A DNA stretch of 22,572 nt, taken from Theristus sp. LFF4_11. Lineage: Eukaryota > Nematoda > Chromadorea > Monhysterida > Xyalidae. Within the stretch, counting starts at the first letter, position 1. Every line of letters starts with the position of its first letter. Below the pieces are notes generated by a model, which saw nothing but the letters and a program-made list of their open reading frames with translations, did no database searches and was not told where the DNA came from. The DNA lies in NCBI GenBank assembly GCA_030248135.1, contig JASANC010004336.1:1-22572 (forward strand), read 5' to 3'. Below are positions 17,098-22,572 of this stretch, in pieces. A program made the position numbers and the translations under genes.

Positions 17098-17502
17098 TGA
17101 GATGTTCTGCTTAGGTGTGTGTGAATGGCTCACTGGACTGCCAACCGATCCGAGCTGCTGTGTGTGATGACCGGTGGACGACGTTGGGTTTTTTTTACTT
17201 TTACTTTACTTTTACTAAATTAAAACGACTTCACTTTTATTAAAACGACGACGAAAGACGATAGAAATAAAAAGAAACAAAATGGCACGAACGGCACATG
17301 CTGAACTCATAAAACACACCACTTTTATAATGTACAAGAACGAATCAAGGAAAAATAGCTGAACAAAGATATAAGAAAGTCGTTGAGCATCTAGGAAAAA
17401 AGTAGATGAGCATTGGAAGTCAAGCGCTCTGTCAGAAACAGCTCACCGTAAACCCGGCTTTGTGTGAGAGTGCAGACACGAAGGCTAAAGTAGGACATTA
17501 CA
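17098..17502 (-). repeat. LTR (upstream LTR in minus-strand orientation)
   Basis: Starts TGAGATGTTC and ends GGACATTACA. It is nearly identical to 15671-16073, apart from the first bases, one substitution (CTTAGGTG against CTTTGGTG) and a T run longer by two. As the upstream LTR on the minus strand it would carry the promoter in use. Confidence 0.8.
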
Positions 17503-17690
17503 TTTTCACTTTACAAAAAAGGCTTGGCTAAGGTAAACGGGTAAATGAAGCATTAGCTTTTTTAAACGGGTAATTGAAAAACGTTAATTTTTATGTTTTT
17601 TATTCAATCTTACTTCACATACAAAAAGGCTTGCCTTAGGTTAGGGTGAACGGGTAAAAATAACAAACTCATAAACTTCGCATTTTTTAT
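17503..17690 (+). repeat. Three-module satellite array, continuation of M2 after LTR element
   Basis: It resumes mid-module with TTTTCACTTTACAAAAAAGG, exactly where the array stopped at 15670. One B and one partial C module follow, and then the spacer with TGTAGGCGGCTTCACGGC. Confidence 0.85.
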
Positions 17691-18249
17691 TCATTTAAAT
17701 ACAATAAAGATATTGTATTGTAGGCGGCTTCACGGCAGTACAAAGTAAATTTTCTTCAGATTGGTTATTCAGTAAACGTTACTGTTTTTTCTTTTTAATT
17801 CAATGCCACTTCACCAAAAAGGCTTGGCATTGATTAAGCCACATACGCTCGGGTCAATTGGCTAGTCTACTACTACTAAAATAATACTTTGTCCGTGGAA
17901 CTTTTTTGCAGTTTGAATTGGCGCTCATTTTTTCAGTTTGAGCCTATTTTGCTATTTAAGTCATCATCTGCTAAATACTTTACTCCATTTTCTAATTACG
18001 ATGTTCTACTTCATTTTCTAATGACAAGGCAATGTTCAAATCGTCATTCTACATGACTTCGTCATCATGATGCCTTTTGCTCATTAGCAACAACTTACAT
18101 ACAATGGACAAATAGCAATTTTGGTGCTCAAAATTTTATAATCGACTGCAAAAGATGAAATAAAAACCGTCTCGATTGGAACGCTGAAGTGCAACAACGA
18201 CAAGCGAAACAATCGTAAGAATTGCAAGAACTCGATTGTAAACTGAAAT
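17691..18249 (-). repeat. Border, spacer and decayed DGFV module, unit M2
   Basis: 17691-17950 repeats 14276-14500, in places better preserved with respect to copy L (AAGCCACATACGCTCGGG is kept here and lost in M1). TTTGAATTGGCGCTC lies near 17913. 18100-18190 is a degenerate DGFV module in reverse complement, with its frame lost. The part at 17960-18080 has no match elsewhere in the window that I can see. Confidence 0.65.
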
Positions 18250-18720
18250 GAGTCGCTTATGTTAGGGTAAACGGGTTGAAAGAAGCTAAATAGCAAAACA
18301 AAAGCGACCGCTTCACAATGGGTACTCAGAAGTGTTGCTTTTTGTTACTAACACTCAATCAAAAAAGCCTGGCTTAGATTAATGCAAGCGCGGAAAAGAA
18401 GTAAGCATACCAAACAAAATCGGGTGTTTTGCTACGGGTATTAAGTAAAGTGTTGCTTTTTGTCCTTTCCATTCCATTCTATCAAAAAGCTTTGGCTTAG
18501 GTTAGGGTAGGCGGGCAAAAGAAGTGAACATACCTACCAAAAGCAGCAGTTTCGCAACGGGTATTCAAAAAAAATTGCATTTGTCGTCATTTAAACTCTA
18601 AAAGGCTTGGCTTAGGTTAGAGTAAGCGGGAAACAAGTTTCAAAACAAAAGCTGGCATTTTGCAACAATTATTCAGAAGTGTAGTCTGTTTTTATCTTTT
18701 ACACACTAAATGGGTTGGCT
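18250..18720 (+). repeat. Diverged satellite, about 115-bp monomers
   Basis: GGCTTAGGTTAGGGTA-like starts fall at about 18254, 18371, 18494, 18609 and 18717, so four monomers of 117, 123, 115 and 108 bp. Each holds an (A)ACGGGTATTCA-type motif in the middle. They appear to be old relatives of the B module with its length kept and its sequence drifted. Confidence 0.7.
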
Positions 18721-18759
18721 CAGATATTTAAGGGTTTTGCACCAAAGAAACAAATCTAT

Positions 18760-19390
18760 GAGATGTCTCTTCATTCATCATTTTATTTTGTTTTGTTTTC
18801 TTTTGTTTTTTTCAGTTTTTTTTGGCACATCTTTTTTTCGTTTTTTTCTTTTTTTTTTGAAGAGACGCAGAAACAGACATATCGTAAACACACAAAGGAC
18901 CCTTAAAACAGTCACACGTAAAGTCACATAACAAAAAAACGATCCGAAACGCACTGAAATAAACGAAGCAATCGAAACAAAAAAGAAACCGAGCCAAGTC
19001 AAACGAAAAAAACCTGAACTGATCGGAACACCACAAATTTAACGAACTCAAAAATCAAAAATGAATAGATGCAGAGTCGGATTTCTCGCGAACACAAGAA
19101 ATGATTCTTGAAACCAAAAGTTACACATCAAAAAGACGAACCAAAGCAAACTGAACAAAAGCACAACAATCGAAACAAAACGATGTATAACCATACCTAG
19201 CCAAAATCGCAAACATTTCTTACCCGGGCCGTAGGCACGGGTCAACTACTAGTACCTAGCAAAAACATAATCGATAACACCGGTACTGAACAACACGAAA
19301 TCAGCAAGCAAAAAATGAATGAAGAGACCCAGAATTGGAGATATCGCGAACACAGACTCTTGAAAACAGCGTTTCACTTGAAAAACACGA
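18760..19390 (+). repeat. T-rich tract and three degenerate tandem copies of about 200-255 bp
   Basis: A T-rich tract (18780-18860) precedes three loosely similar segments starting near 18860, 19063 and 19318. Each has an AGA(C/T)GCAG or AGACCCAG start, a TATCG(C/T)GAACACA or TCTCGCGAACACA motif and CTTGAAA or CTTAAAA before AACAG or CCAAA. The second copy is followed by CCCGGGCCGTAGGCACGGGT (19223-19242). It resembles the TTGACCCG segment beside the composite-repeat borders. No gene was recognised. Confidence 0.5.
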
Positions 19391-19559
19391 ATCGAAAATG
19401 AGCCGAACGGATTTTTTTGTTTTTTGTTTTTTAAATCCGGATTTTCTTTTTCAAATTAAAAAAAGTGAGAAATTTTTCTTTTCGATACTTCGCTCTGAAA
19501 ATTCGATTTTTGGCATTAATTTTTTTAATTTTTTCCAAATCCCAACTTTCTTGTGTGCT
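19391..19559 (-). repeat. Repeat family X, copy 3, part 1 (inverted)
   Basis: On the minus strand this reads AGCACACAAGAAAGTTGGG, then an A/T block and AATCGAATTTTCAGAGCGAA, matching 3692-3775 of copy 1. It ends exactly at the TA target of the MITE; the missing neighbour continues at 20641. Confidence 0.75.
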
Positions 19560-19561
19560 TA

Positions 19562-20638
19562 CAGTCTATCTCGCTAATACCGTATTACCCCCATTAAACC
19601 CCCCCCCACCATTAATCCCCCCCCCCACCAATAAACCCCCACCTCCCCGACCAGTTTCCGAATAATCCCCCCCCACAAATAATCCCCCATGGGGGATTAT
19701 TGGAGACCTGTTTGAAACACATACCCAGCGAATTCAGTGGCTGGTTGCAGTGAAAATGATGAAATTGTGCTACCAAAGGCCCCAAATGGGTGAGTTAATA
19801 GTAATTTCATTACAAAAGGCTGTTATAAAAGGAAATTTCTATGTAGAGTAGAAGTTTCTGCGACTTTCTTGCCTGCCATGCAATGTATTTTTGCCATTTT
19901 TCAACAAACCCCCACCCCTAGAATTTTTTGTAAAATAAACCCCCACCCACCAATAATCCCCCCCCCACCAATAAACCCCCACCCCTAAAAGTCGCTGACG
20001 TATTAATCCCCCATGGGGGTTTATTGGGGGTAATACGGTATATGCAACTCGCTGATTGGTCGGCTGCTCACGCTCCGCACCCCTGGGAACGGGATTCAGA
20101 AAATATCATGTTTTTTTGTTGTTCAGCGGTTTGTTTTCATTTTTTTTTCATGCCGAAAAAATTCTAAATCAAAAACTACAAAATTCCAAACGTTTGAATT
20201 GGTAAAAAATTGATTTTCATCCCGCTTTTAACAATTGATTCATTGGGTACGCCATGTCCATTCATTGTTGTTCAAAGATTGTTCACATTGTCAATAAATA
20301 CTGTCACCTGCTGCGTTCTTCTTCTCTGTGCTTCGGACACACAGTAGCGGCCAGCGGCGGCACGCTCTTTTCATGCCTAAAGGCAAAAACTAAACCAAAA
20401 ACCATAGACGACGTCGTCGCAGTCAATCAACCAAAAAAGACATTTTTTTGACATTGTGACCAATGCAAATTTTTGGAATTTGGTAGTTTTTTATTTAGAA
20501 TGTTTTTTCGGCATGAAAACAATAAAAACAAACCGCTGAACAACAAAAAAACATGATTTTTTCTGAATCCCGTTCCCAGGGTGCGGAGCGTGAGGAGCCG
20601 ACCAATCAGCGAGTTGCATATATTAGCGTGATAGACTG
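19562..20638. mobile_element. Outer MITE, about 190-bp terminal inverted repeats, TA duplication
   Basis: The arms begin CAGTCTATCTCGCTAA (left) and CAGTCTATCACGCTAA (right, inverted). Apart from the nested insertion they stay highly similar for about 190 bp, through GCTGATTGGTCGGCT and GAACGGGATTCAGAAAA to CATGCCGAAAAAA. TA at 19560-19561 and 20639-20640 is the duplication. Without the nested element it would be about 616 bp. The centre (20225-20450) has a 65-codon open frame with no known domain, so the element is non-autonomous. TA target and CAGT-like ends suit a Tc1/mariner-type transposase. Confidence 0.85.
19580..20038. mobile_element. Nested C-tract MITE, 459 bp, TA duplication
   Basis: The ends are CCGTATTACCCCCATTAAAC and, inverted, CCGTATTACCCCCAATAAAC. 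TA is duplicated at 19578-19579 and 20039-20040. Both subterminal regions are series of CCACCAATAAACCCCC-like units, and AATCCCCCATGGGGGATTA forms a palindrome near 19681, with a near copy at the right end. Between them (19700-19910) lies ordinary sequence with a short open stretch reading IQWLVAVKMMKLC and a donor-like GGGTGAGT, possibly a captured exon. The superfamily is not assigned. Confidence 0.8.
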
Positions 20639-20640
20639 TA

Positions 20641-20688
20641 GGTACATGTCATTATTTGGTCATTTTGAGTGACGTACTCCATGTTTTT
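20641..20688 (-). repeat. Repeat family X, copy 3, part 2 (inverted)
   Basis: GGTACATGTCATTATTTGGT and TGACGTACTCCAT match 3645-3689 in reverse complement. This is the other side of the site into which the outer MITE inserted. Similarity to copy 1 fades after about 45 bp. Confidence 0.7.
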
Positions 20689-21309
20689 CGATTTGGATGA
20701 CTTCTAAAGTCAATTTTTAGCGTTGAAATGACTTAACTGAATTGAAATATCGTTTCAGAAATCGTTGTGTTGCAACTTAGAACATGTTTGTCAGTCGGTA
20801 GGCCATGAGATGAAACAACTAAGAACGGTTCAATATTCAAGTACACGTCAAAAATTGTCCTGTATGTTTCACTGTTGAAAATGCAACTTTCCCTGTTGTT
20901 GTTGCCCTTGTCATTGTTCTTTTTCGGAAAATGAACTTGTTGTTTTTGGAAACAGCTGCTTTTAGTTTTTCTGTTTCTTTTCTACTATTTACAGACAGTT
21001 TGTTTCAATTTGAAAACGAAGGAAAGCAGTTTTCCATTGCCAAATTCCGACGCCAGGCTATATAGGGACATCACAAAAAGCATATTTGGTACAGCGTTTA
21101 CGCAGGGGGAATCAAAAGCAAAAAAAACACTTATCGGGAGTTTCGCGCAGTCTCAAAGTGACAGTTTTTATGTTGTCATTTCTTTGAGTGTTTATGTCGT
21201 GGATTTTTAATTGGCAAAACTTGTTTGTGATTTATGACATTTTGTGAAATCAATTGTTTTTGTTTTGCATAATGGAAGTTTTGTGAATGTGTTGATGTGA
21301 ACTGGCCGT
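20689..21309. other. No gene recognised
   Basis: AT-rich sequence with a 66-codon open frame (21010-21210, +) lacking any domain. No foldback or tandem array was seen. The last part may be the 3' untranslated end of the non-LTR element suggested by the tail at 21310-21351. Confidence 0.35.
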
Positions 21310-21351
21310 GAGGCTTACAAATAAACTTGATCTTGATCTTGATCTTGATCT
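21310..21351 (+). repeat. AATAAA plus (CTTGAT)n tail, possible non-LTR 3' end
   Basis: GAGGCTTACAAATAAA is followed at once by four copies of CTTGAT (21326-21349). A polyadenylation-type hexamer running straight into a short tandem repeat is the usual 3' end of several non-LTR retrotransposon clades. No reverse transcriptase sequence was seen upstream, so at most a 5'-truncated copy is present. A plain hexanucleotide microsatellite is the alternative. Confidence 0.45.
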
Positions 21352-22143
21352 TATAAAATGCAGAAGAATCAAAAAAGCAAATTTTAAGGTGATGGCTTAT
21401 GATGGGCGAATTTTTCAGAATCCACCCCCGCAGGTCGCGTCGCGGGGCGTTACAGTGTGGGTCAGAGTTGTTAGTCTCAACAGTGTATGGTTATAGTTGT
21501 TTTGTGCTTTTGATGTAAGCAGCCATAATTGGCTAGCAACCTTGACGCTTTTTTTATCTGCATGGTTGAACCGTGCTATTAATCGTTGGTTTCCCGAAAG
21601 AAATCACAGTTTTTGTGATTTCAAAGACGAACGCATATGTTTGTTCAAGTTTACGGCAGCACGTTGTGCTGACTATTTTAAGGAACTGATGTTTTTGCAA
21701 TCTCGCTGCAGAGCACGAGTGCGAACATGACTTTTTGAAAAGGAGAAAACAGATTCTTGGTTTCGATCTTAGCCATTCTGCTTGGAGCTGTTTTGACTTT
21801 TAGTGTTGTTTGCTGTTTTTCTTACGCACAGATGAATTGCATAATTTAATGCAATAGGAGTTTTTCTTCATTTTTTCATCAGCGTGAAAGCCGATTCAAA
21901 TTGGTCTCTCACTTTCTCCCCAATCTACATCCATGCCAAGATAATGGTTTTGGTTGCGAAACCAATGTATAAACCAATGGCTTTTTTCAAACCTGGTCAC
22001 CTTTTCCTGCTGCAATATTTTGGAGTCATTTCTAACACAAACCGTCATCATTTGCATAATCTGACAGCTAATAAAAGCTTTGATTGTTGTTGTTGTGTGC
22101 TGAAAATACGCTAATGAAGTTACGTAAGATGTCAATAAAACCA
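21352..22143. other. No gene recognised
   Basis: Open frames at 21497-21730 (+), 21884-22114 (+) and 21896-22279 (-) have no recognisable domain, and the last runs into the mariner-like inverted repeat. AATAAA-like hexamers occur near 22069 and 22134, but no transcript structure can be proposed. Confidence 0.35.
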
Positions 22144-22572
22144 CAGGGTGTTTCAGAAGTAGTGGGTAGGTGTTTGACGCGTTATTTCTCGAGTCTTGTT
22201 GAACCATATTCAATGAAATTTTAGACACTTGTTTAGAAAAGTTCAGCTTAGATTTGTGCAAAATTTCAGAGAAATTCATTTACCTGCACACAAATGACAG
22301 AGCAAAACACAAAAAAATTAATAATGGACAAAAAATACCAGATCACGCGATACCGCCGGACAACAAAGAACAACACTCAATGCAAACATTCAAAAAACAT
22401 TCAAAGTATGTGTGGCGATAACAGCAAACATCAACAACAACGACAATAGTCAACTTCATCAAATTTCTCAAAGTGTCCACCATGAGCCTCAATGCATCGC
22501 TTGCACCTATCCGTCTCGGCCAAAGCCGCCTTCTCGTGCATGTACGCTGGTTTAGCACGTTCCAGAACCCGT
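22144..22572 (-). mobile_element. Mariner-like element, 3' end, cut by the window edge
   Basis: It starts CAGGGTGTTTCAGAAGTAGT and shares about 200 bp of terminal sequence with the element at 10604-11876, through TTGACGCGTTATTTCTCGAG and TGACAGAGCAAAACACAAAA. It also shares the adjoining TACCAGATCACGCGATACCG segment. Here the transposase C-terminus is kept, which the 10604 copy has lost. The flanking bases are CA, so no TA is seen on this side. The element continues beyond the window. Confidence 0.8.
22431..22571 (-). CDS. Mariner/Tc1-type transposase, C-terminal 46 codons (partial)
   Basis: The minus strand reads RVLERAKPAYMHEKA, then CKRCIEAHGGHFEKF, and stops with TGA at 22433-22431. A C-IEA-GGHFE motif near the end is, in my recollection, common at the C-terminus of Tc1/mariner and related transposases, after the last catalytic acidic residue. 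The catalytic residues would lie beyond the window edge, so activity cannot be judged. No frameshift occurs in the visible part. The stop lies about 290 bp from the element end, which matches the untranslated region plus inverted repeat seen in the deleted copy at 10604. Confidence 0.65.
   Translation of the reverse strand, partial: RVLERAKPAYMHEKAALAETDRCKRCIEAHGGHFEKFDEVDYCRCC

Larger units (their letters stand above)
15671..17502 (-). mobile_element. Non-autonomous LTR retroelement, about 1.83 kb
   Basis: Two direct repeats (15671-16073 and 17098-17502) bound 1,024 bp of internal sequence. On the minus strand the order is LTR, primer-binding site, interior, polypurine tract, LTR. TTTT at 15667-15670 and 17503-17506 is the target duplication; the undisturbed C module in neighbouring copies reads GCATTTTCACTTTAC, which confirms the empty site. 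The interior has no gag, protease, reverse transcriptase or integrase. A 182-codon minus-strand open frame (16585-17133) starts inside the LTR, crosses the primer-binding site and has no known domain, so I do not call it a gene. A 37-bp unit with GGTTTGAGTC and CGGAGACCGAAA is duplicated at 16702-16777. Near-identical LTRs point to a recent insertion driven by proteins of a relative. Confidence 0.85.

Noticed and set aside
16585..17133. 182-codon minus-strand open frame as a gag-like gene
   Set aside because: It starts inside the LTR, crosses the primer-binding site, is arginine/serine-rich from GC-rich repeats and has no zinc knuckle or other gag feature.
18778..19051. Phenylalanine/lysine-rich open frames on both strands
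   Set aside because: Caused by the T-rich tract at 18780-18860.

Overview
The window looks like animal nuclear DNA. It is AT-rich, has almost no long open frames, and carries a spliced gene for a secreted von Willebrand factor A (VWA) protein. It also holds Tc1/mariner-type elements, several TA-flanked foldback elements (MITEs) and an LTR retroelement whose primer-binding site matches a tRNA-Gln end. I cannot name the species. The TTTTCAG-type acceptors, secreted VWA gene and compact gene structure would suit a nematode-like invertebrate, but this is inference. No prokaryotic gene organisation, CRISPR array, rRNA or convincing tRNA was seen.

Layout. 1-3400: a degenerate higher-order satellite (about 300-1495), then one copy of a composite repeat built from short modules (2070-3395). 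3415-6740: a second repeat family mixing A/T homopolymer blocks with dense C-tracts, most extreme at 5800-6730. 6740-9210: no recognisable gene. 9300-12305: the only gene read with confidence, four exons coding 211 residues (signal peptide plus VWA domain). Its third intron holds three mobile elements: a TAA-flanked MITE, an internally deleted mariner-like element, and a TA-flanked MITE. The mariner transposase reading frame has been invaded by about 24 copies of a 25-bp minisatellite. 12838-13494: an LTR with a stub of internal sequence. 13495-18720: the composite repeat again, in inverted orientation, in at least two units. One unit is split by a 1.83-kb non-autonomous LTR element with nearly identical LTRs. 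19390-20690: a stack of insertions, MITE within MITE within an older repeat, with intact empty sites for both steps in the same window. 22144-22572: the end of a second, longer mariner-like element with 46 transposase codons.

Working together: the only host function seen is the VWA protein, which should be exported and bind a ligand through a metal-ion-dependent adhesion site. Almost everything else is selfish or structural repeat DNA. The main value of the window is as a readable insertion history: repeated monomers and paralogous copies serve as empty sites that fix target-site duplications exactly. I did not find convincing evidence of a new enzymatic or defence system. The most unusual items are the minisatellite inside a transposase gene, the GTTGGT donor sites of the VWA gene, the three-module satellite, and the C-tract block.
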